DNA from: Brumimicrobium glaciale
GTDB taxonomy: Bacteria > Bacteroidota > Bacteroidia > Flavobacteriales_D > Crocinitomicaceae
Assembly: GCF_004152935.1 (NCBI RefSeq)
Contig: NZ_SETE01000001.1
Coordinates: 558,001-622,000 of the forward strand
Reading direction: 5' to 3'
DNA: 64,000 nucleotides
In this document: in pieces, positions 14,826 through 23,475 of the stretch
Numbering within the stretch: the stretch's first letter is position 1
Layout: each line of letters begins with the position of its first letter
Translations under genes and position numbers: made by a program
Notes under the pieces: model-generated
The model's database searches: none
Told to the model about the DNA's origin: nothing
The model's input: only the letters and a program-made list of their open reading frames with translations

Positions 14826-17117
14826 TTAACGAATTGAACGGTCATTGAAAAGTACATACCCAAAGCTTAATTGCGTTACAAAAGATTTATCTTGCTTCGG
14901 GAAATAATTCGTTGAAAGCCTCAATGGACCAATAGGTGTATGGAAAATTAATGAAGCACCAATCATTGGAAGTCCTTCTTCAAATAAATCAGAATATCCG
15001 AATTCACCTTCATCTTGAAAACGAATGATTTGTCTAAATGGTTGAAAGAAATAAGGCTCAATTCTAAACTCGAAATACTTATTGTAATTAAAGATCAAAT
15101 TCAGACCTCCTCCAATAAATTGTGGTGCTCTATATTCCCTTAAAAACAATGGTTTACTATCTGGAAGTGGTGAGAATTCTGTCATATTTAAAATCGAAGC
15201 AGTATAATTGGCAAAAAGCGATTGAGAATTTAGAACAGCTTTTCCATACAAACCAATTTTAAAGTAGGAACCGATATCATAAAATTTTTGTCCTTCCAAT
15301 GACACATTTATCCATCGGTGCTGTCTTCTTAAATCATATTCTTTGTCAGGAATATTTCCAGAAACACTATTTTCTTTTCCTTGAACATAGCGAATACTTG
15401 ATTTCAAAAATGCTCCTTTTGATGCCCATTGTTTTCTATTTAAGGTGTTGTATTCAAAATTTAAAGCTACCGATTCTCCAATGAAACTGGTTACATCAGC
15501 TGTATCACTTTCTGAAAAATTTAATGTTTGATAATATTGATCTGTGTTTTCAAAAACCTTGATGTCCAAAGAAGTTTTACCATTACTTGTGGTTGGAATC
15601 CCAACATTTATACCATAATACATTTCATTTTGAATCAAAAATGAAGGATTAATATCTTCAAAGAAAGTCGATGAACTTCGGTAATAATCCCATCTATTTA
15701 ATACAAAAAACGGACTTATTCTGATTGGAAATAGGGTTGGTAAATCATAATCTACTTTAATTTTAGTAGAACCATAAAATTTCCCGAAGTATGCTTCACC
15801 ATGAACTCCAACCGCCCCTTTGCCTAAATCCCAATAAGATAAACCAATGTAGGCTGTGTTTACTGGACGTGAAGAAAAATGTCCTCCAACACTTAACGTT
15901 AAAGGTTTTTGCTTTGTAACATCTAATGAAAGAGCAAAAGTGGAATCACTCTCTTTTTCTAATGTAGGAAAAATGTACTTAATTTGATGTGTAGCATAAG
16001 CTCTGTAGTAGCGTTTTCTAAATTCGTCAAGTGTAATTGGTTCTTTTAAAGTGTCTCGTTTAAAATTGTCTTCAACGAAAGATACATCAGCAGGAGTGTA
16101 TGAAGAAACTTTAATTGAACTGATCTTGATAGGTTTTAACTTTGCTCTAAATTTAATTCTTCGTTCTTCAAGTTCAGATACTTTAACTCGTTTTTGAACA
16201 TACAGAAGAATACTGTCAATATAAACCTGTGCAGCATCATATCCACTTTTAATGGCTTCATCAGCTCTTTCAAACTCAAAGGTTCCAAGGTCGTTTTGAG
16301 GTTCTATAATCACACCGTAAGAACAGGGGAGTTCAAAGTTTGTCTTCTGTACAAACATGGTTGTGATTTGACTAATGATATCATCTTCACTAGGCGCCGA
16401 AGCGTTTAAAGAAACATTACTTCCTACAATATAGTCGACAGGAAATTCATGGTAAAGGACATCAGCAGGGAAGTTATTGTAAAGTCCACCATCAAAAAAT
16501 AATTTTCCATCTATTCGAATAGGGTTAATGTAGAATGGATAAGTCATGGAGGCTCTAACAGCTGCATTCAGATCTCCTTTTTTAAAAATCACACTTTCTT
16601 TTAGGTAAATATCAGAAGCCACACATCTAAATGGAACAAATAGCGAATCGAAATCTTTTCCAACCGAGGCTCCAGTATGTCCAATAAGGCGCATCGTTTC
16701 GAAGTCTAAATAGGAAGGAGTTAAGAAATTTGTAGGAAGGGATTTCACGAAAACACTGTCTTTTGCAAAGTTGATGTTCAACATTGAAGCGTCTTTTGAT
16801 TTTTCCCTCAATAAAAAACGTTCTTCTTTTGAAACTGTACCTGAGGTCATTTTTTCAAAATGTTCTGATAAAATATAAGCTTTTATCTCATCTGGTGAAT
16901 ATCCTGAAGCATACAAAGCGCCAATTAATGCTCCGGCACTGGTTCCTGAAATATAATCAATTGGAATTTCAGCTTCTTCTAATGCTTGGAGCACGCCAAT
17001 ATGCGCTAAACCTGTTGCACCTCCGCCACTTAGGACGACTCCTACGCGTTGAGCTGAAACATTTGTAGAGCAGAATACACCAAAAACAAATAAAAAAAGT
17101 AAAATCTTGTCTTTCAA
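14826..17117 (-). CDS. Patatin-like phospholipase with Omp85-type barrel (PlpD-like, type Vd autotransporter)
   Basis: 763 residues. Signal peptide 1-22 (cleavage after VSAQ), patatin domain about 24-310 with LSGGGATGLAHIG, nucleophile Ser60 in GTSAG and Asp209 in FFDGGLYNN, then a POTRA-like segment (about 320-400) and a 16-strand surface-antigen/Omp85 barrel to the end. In PlpD-type proteins the barrel exports its own lipase domain. The start must be the TTG at 17115-17117: an in-frame stop lies just upstream and the signal peptide begins at once. A perfect -7 element lies at 17143-17150 (minus strand TACTTTTG). Confidence 0.88.
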   Translation of the reverse strand: MKDKILLFLFVFGVFCSTNVSAQRVGVVLSGGGATGLAHIGVLQALEEAEIPIDYISGTSAGALIGALYASGYSPDEIKAYILSEHFEKMTSGTVSKEERFLLREKSKDASMLNINFAKDSVFVKSLPTNFLTPSYLDFETMRLIGHTGASVGKDFDSLFVPFRCVASDIYLKESVIFKKGDLNAAVRASMTYPFYINPIRIDGKLFFDGGLYNNFPADVLYHEFPVDYIVGSNVSLNASAPSEDDIISQITTMFVQKTNFELPCSYGVIIEPQNDLGTFEFERADEAIKSGYDAAQVYIDSILLYVQKRVKVSELEERRIKFRAKLKPIKISSIKVSSYTPADVSFVEDNFKRDTLKEPITLDEFRKRYYRAYATHQIKYIFPTLEKESDSTFALSLDVTKQKPLTLSVGGHFSSRPVNTAYIGLSYWDLGKGAVGVHGEAYFGKFYGSTKIKVDYDLPTLFPIRISPFFVLNRWDYYRSSSTFFEDINPSFLIQNEMYYGINVGIPTTSNGKTSLDIKVFENTDQYYQTLNFSESDTADVTSFIGESVALNFEYNTLNRKQWASKGAFLKSSIRYVQGKENSVSGNIPDKEYDLRRQHRWINVSLEGQKFYDIGSYFKIGLYGKAVLNSQSLFANYTASILNMTEFSPLPDSKPLFLREYRAPQFIGGGLNLIFNYNKYFEFRIEPYFFQPFRQIIRFQDEGEFGYSDLFEEGLPMIGASLIFHTPIGPLRLSTNYFPKQDKSFVTQLSFGYVLFNDRSIR

Positions 17118-17142
17118 GCTATTTTAAATGAGTTAATTTGTA

Positions 17143-17150
17143 CAAAAGTA
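17143..17150 (-). promoter_or_regulatory. -7 element for the patatin/Omp85 gene
   Basis: Minus-strand TACTTTTG matches the Bacteroidota -7 consensus exactly, 25 bases upstream of the TTG start codon, and supports that non-ATG start. Confidence 0.5.
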
Positions 17151-17183
17151 TAAGATTTTACCTTAATTCCGAAAAAATAATAA

Positions 17184-17789
17184 ATGCTTGAAGTTTTAGA
17201 CCACATTGGATTGTTTGCTTTTGCTATAAGTGGTATGTTGACAGCTGCAAACAGAAATCTTGATATTCTTGGTGGATATATCATTGCTTTTATCACTGCT
17301 TTAGGTGGTGGAACGATTAGAGATTTACTGTTAAACGTTGATATTGCTTGGATGACTTCATTGTCTCAACTGCTTGTCGTGATTGGTGGTGCAACAATAG
17401 GAATGATTTTTAGAAAAAAATTAAGGTCTTGGAGAAGAACATTGTCTATCTTTGACACCGTAGGAATTTCGGTGTTCACTATTGTGGGTGTCCAAAAAGG
17501 ATTATCTCATGATGCTTTGGCAATAACGGCGGTGTTTTTAGGCATGATAACAGCAACTTTTGGAGGATTGTTGCGTGATGTTTTGTGTAATGAAATACCA
17601 TTGATTTTCAAAAAAGAAATTTATGCCATACCTTGCTTGCTAGGAGGAACGTTTTATTTGCTAGGCGATTATTTTGGTCAAGGTGATACCACCTGGCTTT
17701 TGTGGTCAAGCATGATTTTTATCATCGCATTTAGAACTTTAGCGGTACTGTTTTCATGGAAACTACCATTAATAAGAGAATTTAAATAA
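17184..17789 (+). CDS. TRIC-like / UPF0126 inner-membrane channel protein (YicG family)
   Basis: 201 residues with seven predicted helices and two glycine-rich repeats characteristic of the family: GLFAFAISGMLTAANRNLDILGGYIIAFITALGGGTIRD-type blocks, seen here in two halves (ISGML near 11-15, GGGTIRDLL near 43-51, then TVGISVFTIVG and TFGGLLRDVLCNEIPLIF). Bacterial relatives have been described as trimeric intracellular cation channels; glycine transport has also been proposed. It lies 5 bases before the methyltransferase gene and probably shares its transcript. Confidence 0.85.
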   Translation: MLEVLDHIGLFAFAISGMLTAANRNLDILGGYIIAFITALGGGTIRDLLLNVDIAWMTSLSQLLVVIGGATIGMIFRKKLRSWRRTLSIFDTVGISVFTIVGVQKGLSHDALAITAVFLGMITATFGGLLRDVLCNEIPLIFKKEIYAIPCLLGGTFYLLGDYFGQGDTTWLLWSSMIFIIAFRTLAVLFSWKLPLIREFK

Positions 17790-17794
17790 TACAA

Positions 17795-20119
17795 ATGAAA
17801 GATTTAGTAATTACTGTTAAAACACTTTTCGGATTTGAAGAAATACTCAAAGAAGAATTGAATGAATTGGGATACGATAACGTTGAAATTTTAAATCGAG
17901 CGGTTCAACTGAATGGTGATTGGGAAGATGTTTACCGTCTTAATTACCGTTGTCGATTAGCAATCTCTGTTCTTGTAAAAATTAAATCTTTCAATATATA
18001 TAAGGAAGAAGATTTATATAAAGAAGCAAAGAAAATTGACTGGCCAGCTTATTTTGATGTAGATAAAACATTTGCAGTTAAAGGTGCAGTTTTTTCTACG
18101 CTATTCACGCATACGCAATATCCATTTTTAGTTGTTAAAGATGCAATTGCCGATGTGTTTAGAGAGAAGTGTGATGACAAACGTCCTGATGTGAATTTGA
18201 AATCACCGCAGGTTATGTTTGATGTTTATATAAAAGAAAGAAACGTTGTAATTTCCTTAAATACAAGTGGTGTTCCTTTGTTTCAAAGAGGTTACCGACA
18301 AGAAGTGGGTGAAGCTCCAATGAACGAAGTACTTGCTGCAGGAATCTTGCGCATGTCAGGTTGGGACAGAAAATCAACTTTGATTGATCCAATGTGTGGT
18401 GCTGGAACTATTGCAATTGAAGCGGCTCTTTGGGCTGCAGATATTCCAGCAATGATTGAAAGAGGTCACTTTGCATTTAAGAATTTTAAATCTTTTGATG
18501 CTGATGCATGGGAAAGAGTTAAAGGCGAAGGAAATAGTCGTCCGATTAAATTGGGGTTTGATATTTTAGCTTCTGACATCGACGGTGAAATGATTCAAAA
18601 AGCACGTAGAAATAGTAGAATGGCTCCAATCGGAAACATGATTACTTGGGATATTAAAGATGCTCTGGAATTAGAAGCTCCAAACGAAAAAGGAATCATG
18701 ATTTGTAATCCGCCTTATGGAGAACGAATGGGTGAGGAGGTTGAAGAATTGTATACAGAAATGGGAGATTTGTTTAAGCAAAAATTCTTAGGATATGATT
18801 GCTGGGTAGTTTCTTCTAATGTTGATGCCTTAAAGAATATTGGTTTAAGACCGAGTAGAAAAATTAAAGTTTTCAATGGTAATCTTGAATGTAGTTTGCG
18901 TCAGTTCCAAGTTTTTGCTGGATCAAAAAAATATGACAATACTGAAGATGAAGAGGACGGAATTATTGCTAAGCCGAGAGGAGTCAGAAGAGAAAAGCGC
19001 AAAAGAGAAGAAAGAGTTGAAGAGGAATTTGTAAACGAAGAAAGAGCTTCAACACCAACAAGAGAGGAGAAGCCTTCAAGATATGATGATGAAAATCCAA
19101 GAGATGATAAGCCTTCTGAAAAAAGAGTAGCGAAAGAATACAATCCAACAAGAAGGGTGATTTCGACTCCAGAAAGAACTGAGCCTCGTAAGAGTGCTGC
19201 TTCAAAATATGGTGCAGCAAAATCTTCTTATTTAGCAGCTGATGATGATTCGAAAGATAATTCTGACGATGATAGAGCATCTAGCTATTCTTCACCTAGA
19301 GAGGAAGCTCCAAGAGAAGAAAAAAGAAGTGTTGCCAAAAAAGAAACCAAAGAATACAATCCAACACGCAGAGTAATTGAGTCAGAACCAGCTGCACCAC
19401 GTGAAAGTGCTGCTTCAAAATATGGTCAAGCGAAATCTTCTTATCTTTCTGTAAATGAAGATAAAAAGGAGAGTGATGATAAAAAAGAATCTACTCCAAT
19501 TGCTGCAAAAGAAGATTCAGTAGAGAAAGAAGAACCGAAAAAAGTAGAAAAGAAAGCTGCTGAGCCAAGACTTGGAGCATCGAAATATGGTCAAGCACCT
19601 AAATTCATGGCTGCTATTGATTCAGATGACAAAGAAGGTTCAAAAGAAGAAGTAAAGTCTGAACTTGAAGCGGAAGAACCGGCAAAAGAAGCAAAAGCTT
19701 CAACTAAAAAAGAAGAGGTAAAAGAAGAAACTGTTGATGCTAAAGAAGAGAAGACTGCAGAAGTTCAAGAAGAAGCTAAACCTGAAACTCCAATTGAAAA
19801 AGTTGAAGTAAAGGAAGAGACTATCGATTCATCAGAGCAAACAATTGAAGAAATTCAAGAAGAGGCTAAGGAAGAAGCTAAACCTGAAACTCCAATTGAA
19901 AAAGTTGAAGTAAAGGAAGAGGCTATCGATTCATCAGAAGAAACAATTGAAGAAATTCAAGAAGTTGCTGAAGAAGCTGAAGAAGAAGTAAAAGCTGAAA
20001 CTCCAAAAAAGAAGAAAAAAGACATCGATTTAGAAGATGATTTGGAGGAGCCTAAAGAAGAAGAAAAGTCTTTGAAAGATAAAATTGAAGAAATGAAAAA
20101 AATGAGAAAAGGGGAGTAG
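17795..20119 (+). CDS. RlmL-like 23S rRNA (guanine-N2)-methyltransferase with long repetitive charged tail
   Basis: 774 residues. The first 385 are a complete THUMP-methyltransferase: ferredoxin-like/THUMP region (about 1-160), AdoMet site LIDPMCGAGTIAIEAALWA and catalytic NPPYGERMGEE. It should methylate a guanine of large-subunit rRNA. Residues about 390-774 (bases 18962-20119) are low-complexity Lys/Glu/Ser sequence with recurring modules EYNPTRRVI (twice), ASKYG-AKSSYL (twice plus a decayed third) and long ETPIEKVEVKEE repeats. Family members normally stop near 380-400 residues, though charged tails occur in some Bacteroidota. The tail may bind RNA or ribosomes. Confidence 0.88.
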   Translation: MKDLVITVKTLFGFEEILKEELNELGYDNVEILNRAVQLNGDWEDVYRLNYRCRLAISVLVKIKSFNIYKEEDLYKEAKKIDWPAYFDVDKTFAVKGAVFSTLFTHTQYPFLVVKDAIADVFREKCDDKRPDVNLKSPQVMFDVYIKERNVVISLNTSGVPLFQRGYRQEVGEAPMNEVLAAGILRMSGWDRKSTLIDPMCGAGTIAIEAALWAADIPAMIERGHFAFKNFKSFDADAWERVKGEGNSRPIKLGFDILASDIDGEMIQKARRNSRMAPIGNMITWDIKDALELEAPNEKGIMICNPPYGERMGEEVEELYTEMGDLFKQKFLGYDCWVVSSNVDALKNIGLRPSRKIKVFNGNLECSLRQFQVFAGSKKYDNTEDEEDGIIAKPRGVRREKRKREERVEEEFVNEERASTPTREEKPSRYDDENPRDDKPSEKRVAKEYNPTRRVISTPERTEPRKSAASKYGAAKSSYLAADDDSKDNSDDDRASSYSSPREEAPREEKRSVAKKETKEYNPTRRVIESEPAAPRESAASKYGQAKSSYLSVNEDKKESDDKKESTPIAAKEDSVEKEEPKKVEKKAAEPRLGASKYGQAPKFMAAIDSDDKEGSKEEVKSELEAEEPAKEAKASTKKEEVKEETVDAKEEKTAEVQEEAKPETPIEKVEVKEETIDSSEQTIEEIQEEAKEEAKPETPIEKVEVKEEAIDSSEETIEEIQEVAEEAEEEVKAETPKKKKKDIDLEDDLEEPKEEEKSLKDKIEEMKKMRKGE

Positions 20120-20141
20120 TTTTCTTTTACTTTTAAATATT

Positions 20142-20187
20142 AAAAGTCCCGAATTGACAAATTTTTGTTGGTTCGGGATTTTTTTAT
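20142..20187 (+). terminator. Intrinsic terminator of the methyltransferase gene
   Basis: TCCCGAA (20147-20153) pairs with TTCGGGA (20172-20178) and continues through A/T pairs; a run of T follows to 20185. It begins 23 bases after the stop. Confidence 0.8.
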
Positions 20188-20281
20188 TGAGTTACATTCT
20201 GAAAAATATCCGAGGAGCACCGTGGTTTGAATCATATCATTGAGTTGCTCCTTCAGAGCGCAAAAAAAACACTTAATACAA

Positions 20282-20327
20282 CAGGGCGCGTTGCATCCTG
20301 CTGAATTAAGTTGGGCTTTCAGCCCGT
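20282..20327. repeat. Dispersed 46-base repeat, copy 1
   Basis: Its reverse complement equals 24487-24532 at 42 of 46 positions (ACGGGCTGAAAG, CAATTCAGCAGGATGCA, CGCG-CCTG). No coding frame spans either copy. It lies in the 20120-20706 gap, which holds only repeats and a terminator. Confidence 0.75.
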
Positions 20328-20441
20328 TTAAAATTTCCCACTGAATGTATTGACATCCATCCAAGAAAGTATATCTCAATTAGAGTTATTTAAAAATGTC
20401 ATTAACAAAGCATTTCATCTATGAGCAATGTCCCTCTGAAT

Positions 20442-20507
20442 GAATTATCTCAAAAAAAAACATCGCAGCAGTACAACTGCAGCGAAGCTTTTTTTTTGAG
20501 ATAATTC
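20442..20507. repeat. Perfect 19-bp inverted repeat with inner GC hairpin
   Basis: 20442-20460 (GAATTATCTC plus nine A) pairs perfectly with 20489-20507; inside, TCGC-A-GCAGT pairs with ACTGC-A-GCGA (20463-20485). The result is a tall AT stem topped by a GC stem, the same architecture as the element at 52029-52077 although the sequence differs. It may terminate transcription in both directions. Confidence 0.7.
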
Positions 20508-20568
20508 TAAGTAAAGTAGCTAATGCAGATTTAGAATCCGAAACTATAATTTCTTAGTTATATTTTTT

Positions 20569-20701
20569 GTTAGCAAGCGCTGCGCTGAGCCTGTCGATGC
20601 GGCGCGCTTGTTTTGAAAAATAATGAGTTGACTTTTGTCAATGCGATGCCCAGAGCTTGTTGTGGGGATTTATTTTTCAAAACGAGTGCAAAGCAGCTAA
20701 C
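20569..20701. repeat. Inverted-repeat element next to the 20707 gene
   Basis: Outer ends GTTAGC (20569-20574) and GCTAAC (20696-20701), inner perfect arms TTTTGAAAAATAA (20611-20623) and its complement (20670-20682). The loop contains GAGTTGACTTTTGTCAATG (20625-20643), whose complement recurs with one change at 32991-33009 next to other matching words, so the element is dispersed. Confidence 0.6.
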
Positions 20702-20706
20702 GGTAA

Positions 20707-22170
20707 TTATAGTTTAAAATGAATCTCCTTCGACAACTTCAACTCTTCTGGCTCCACCTTTGGCGTATATCCAAACAAGCGCATAAACTTAATCGCTTTA
20801 GCGACACGATCTGGCACATCACTGTCCCAATTTTCATCATCTTCATGACGTGTAATTTTTGCTAAAACGTCATCAGCGTTGATGTTTAATAAACTATAAT
20901 CGAACTGAGAAAGTGCTTCAATTTTTTCGTTGTCAATCATGTAAGTAAGCAATCCTTTTAAATGATTTGGAACAATAACATCCTTAAATTCATACAATTC
21001 TCCATTATTGTAATTGATTGCTGGATAAATGTACATCTTTGCATTTCTTCCAAATCCCTTTCCGAAAGCTTCAAGTAAACCACCATTTAGGTGCGTGTAA
21101 TATTGCTCATCGAAAATATTGTGGATATTGTAAATTCCTAAAATGATTCCCATTTTATATCCTTTGGTGATATCACTTAAATAATCTACCATTTCATAAT
21201 AGCGCAGATAATTTGAAATCATTACAGTATAACCCAAAGCTCCTAAAAGCTCTGCTCGGTCAACAAAATCCATATCCGAGATTTGTCCGCCAGAAGTTAA
21301 ATCACGCAATGTCAATTCAAAAACCTCTCTAACATCTTTTTTCTGAACTCCTTCTTCCTCGTAGAATTTTCCTCGGGCACTGTTCAACATGTCAATATGC
21401 ACCTTAGTAACGGGTCTAAATCGTCCACGCATTAGCAGAATATTCTTCTTGTATAATTTACTCGCAGGCTGAAGAACTTTACCTGTTTGATCAAACATTG
21501 TAGCTTCAGTAATTCCTCTTTTTACAAGATTAAGCGCTAAGATTCTATTGTCTATTTGTTCAAAGTCTGGACCTTCAACATGCAACATGTCAATTTCAAT
21601 TCTGTCTTTTGGTAAATGATGGACTAAACTATTGATGAAATAATCTAACTCTCCAGTCGCATGAAAATAAGCTGCATAAATCAAATTAACACCTAAAATC
21701 CCTAAAGCTTCTTGTTGCGCTCTGTTGTTATGATCGTGCATTTTAACATGCAAAATGATATGATTTGGTGGAGTGTTTGGATTAATTTGAAATCTCAAAC
21801 CTACCCAACCTTGACCTTGATTTGTTTTGTGGTAATTTAATGACTCTACGGTATTGCAAAATGAGAAGAATCGCGTATGTTCTTTTCGAGAATCTAAACT
21901 AGTCGTCACCATTTCATACTCTTTTTTGAGCATGGTTAACAACCTTTCCTCACTGACATAACGTTTCGCTTTTCCGTAAATACTATCAGACACTTTCATG
22001 TCATAAGCAGAACTCGCAAAGGCAATTGTTCCCGAGCTTCCTCCAGCCCTAAAAAAGTTTGCTGCAACCTCTTGACCAGCGCCTATTTCAGAAAAGGAAC
22101 CATAAATATCTGAGTTCAGATTTATCTTTAATGCTTTTTCTTCTGTTGTGAGTCTTCTCCGGTCTTCCAT
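20707..22170 (-). CDS. Conserved protein with nucleotidyltransferase-like motif, function uncertain
   Basis: 487 residues, no signal peptide or membrane helix, cytoplasmic. Relatives of this size in Bacteroidota are, as I recall, sometimes labelled nicotinate/nicotinamide-nucleotide adenylyltransferase. The only support here is LLMRGRFRPVTKVHIDMLNSA (near residue 250), which resembles the G-x-F-x-P...H-x-G-H signature of that superfamily but lacks the second His. Other marked stretches are HVKMHDHNNRAQQEALGILGVNLIYAA and NPNTPPNHIILHVKMHD. It stands alone between repeats and the cytochrome peroxidase gene. I do not assign a reaction. Confidence 0.7.
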   Translation of the reverse strand: MEDRRRLTTEEKALKINLNSDIYGSFSEIGAGQEVAANFFRAGGSSGTIAFASSAYDMKVSDSIYGKAKRYVSEERLLTMLKKEYEMVTTSLDSRKEHTRFFSFCNTVESLNYHKTNQGQGWVGLRFQINPNTPPNHIILHVKMHDHNNRAQQEALGILGVNLIYAAYFHATGELDYFINSLVHHLPKDRIEIDMLHVEGPDFEQIDNRILALNLVKRGITEATMFDQTGKVLQPASKLYKKNILLMRGRFRPVTKVHIDMLNSARGKFYEEEGVQKKDVREVFELTLRDLTSGGQISDMDFVDRAELLGALGYTVMISNYLRYYEMVDYLSDITKGYKMGIILGIYNIHNIFDEQYYTHLNGGLLEAFGKGFGRNAKMYIYPAINYNNGELYEFKDVIVPNHLKGLLTYMIDNEKIEALSQFDYSLLNINADDVLAKITRHEDDENWDSDVPDRVAKAIKFMRLFGYTPKVEPEELKLSKEIHFKL

Positions 22171-22257
22171 GAATCATTTTTATTGTGAACAAATAAACTA
22201 AAATAAAGGCGTATTTCATAGGTGATCTATGAAAAAATCAACCAAGTTGGTAAAGAA

Positions 22258-23340
22258 TCAGTGTGAGCTAGGTTTTTTGAATTTTGGGTTGTTCAAAAAC
22301 TTATGATCAGTAAATGTTTTTAAGAAAGTTTTTATCAATTGATGTTCCTGAGCATCCAGTTGAACACCACCTTGGTGAGCGAATTCTATCATCGGGTCAA
22401 TGGTCGGACTTTCCACGATTCCAAAGGAATAATGGTTGATTACTTCATCTAAATTTGAAAATCTTCCGTCGTGCATGTAAGGTGCTGTGAATTCAATATT
22501 TCTTAAACTGGGAACTTTAAATTTCCCTTGATCGTTAGTATTCCCTGTGACTTTCATTCTTCCAATATCTGAAAAATTATCATCCAAACCATTGTTTGAA
22601 AACAAACCTTGAACTTCCATAAGCGGTCCATCATGACAATGCAAACAATCTCCATTTGTTAAGCTGAAGAACAAATCCATTCCTCCCCATTCTTCATTCG
22701 TGATTTGGGTGTAAAGATTCTGCTCAAATGCATTCAAAGGTAGGTTGTTTCGGTATTTGTACATCACATCATATTTTGATTGACTCGAGATAAGCGTTCT
22801 TAAAAACTGGGCAATAGCTTTAGAGATATGAGTAGAATCAAAATCTACAACTTCAAAAACACGGTAGAAATCATTTTGATATCCTTCAATTGCATTTAGT
22901 TTTTGTGCTGTAGCATCCCAACTTTGATTCATTTCAATTGGATCTCTAACCGGATGCAAAACTTGCTCTTCAAGTGTTTCTGCTCGACCATCCCAAAAGT
23001 AAGCACTTTGCCAACCTAAATTAACCAATGACATCGATTGACGAACGCCGATTGTTCCATTTACTCCGCTTGAAAATTGATTAGGATCAGAAAAACCATT
23101 GGCTTGATTGTGACATGAAGCGCAAGAAATAGAATTGTCGAGACTTAAACGTGTGTCATAAAAAAGCCTTCTTCCTAGTTCAACTCCCTCCACTGACATA
23201 GGATTGTCTTCTGGAATTGGCATCGCTGGAAAATGACTTGGAATTTCAAGTTGATAAGGAGTTATAGACATATCGACTTCATTCTTCTTACAAGAAAAGA
23301 ACAAGATTGAAATAAATATGAATATTATCTTCTTTTTCAT
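22258..23340 (-). CDS. Di-heme cytochrome c peroxidase / MauG-MbnH family lipoprotein
   Basis: 360 residues. Lipoprotein signal ends at Cys17 (SILFFSC). Two c-type heme sites are present: CASCH at 73-77 and CLHCH at 232-236, with FWDGRAETLEEQ and APYMHDGRFSNLDEV typical of the family. Anchored in the periplasm, it would use peroxide to oxidise a partner. The gene directly upstream on the same strand encodes an MbnP-type protein, the known substrate of MbnH in methanotrophs, so substrate oxidation rather than simple peroxide removal is plausible (inference). Confidence 0.88.
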   Translation of the reverse strand: MKKKIIFIFISILFFSCKKNEVDMSITPYQLEIPSHFPAMPIPEDNPMSVEGVELGRRLFYDTRLSLDNSISCASCHNQANGFSDPNQFSSGVNGTIGVRQSMSLVNLGWQSAYFWDGRAETLEEQVLHPVRDPIEMNQSWDATAQKLNAIEGYQNDFYRVFEVVDFDSTHISKAIAQFLRTLISSQSKYDVMYKYRNNLPLNAFEQNLYTQITNEEWGGMDLFFSLTNGDCLHCHDGPLMEVQGLFSNNGLDDNFSDIGRMKVTGNTNDQGKFKVPSLRNIEFTAPYMHDGRFSNLDEVINHYSFGIVESPTIDPMIEFAHQGGVQLDAQEHQLIKTFLKTFTDHKFLNNPKFKKPSSH

Positions 23341-23348
23341 ACTTCTAT

Positions 23349-23475
23349 TAATGTTTAACTTTTTCTAATGTATAATTATTAAGGTTTAACGTGGTTAGCG
23401 CTGGACTTTTCCACAATTTTAACGCAGTTAAAATTCAATATCCACGCGCGTTAAACATTAATAATTAAACCTTAC
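23349..23475. repeat. Inverted repeats between the peroxidase and MbnP genes
   Basis: TAATGTTTAAC (23349-23359) and its exact complement GTTAAACATTA (23450-23460) face each other; a second pair TAATTATTAAGGTTTAAC (23373-23390) and the 23450-23475 region also match. It includes the CGCGCGTTAAACATTA word shared with 12222. On the mRNA it could form a stem-loop between the two cistrons. Confidence 0.5.

Noticed and set aside
18901-19280. Antisense frames opposite the methyltransferase tail
   Set aside because: Ser/Leu-rich mirror products of a Lys/Glu-rich repeat; the sense strand frame is continuous with a known enzyme.
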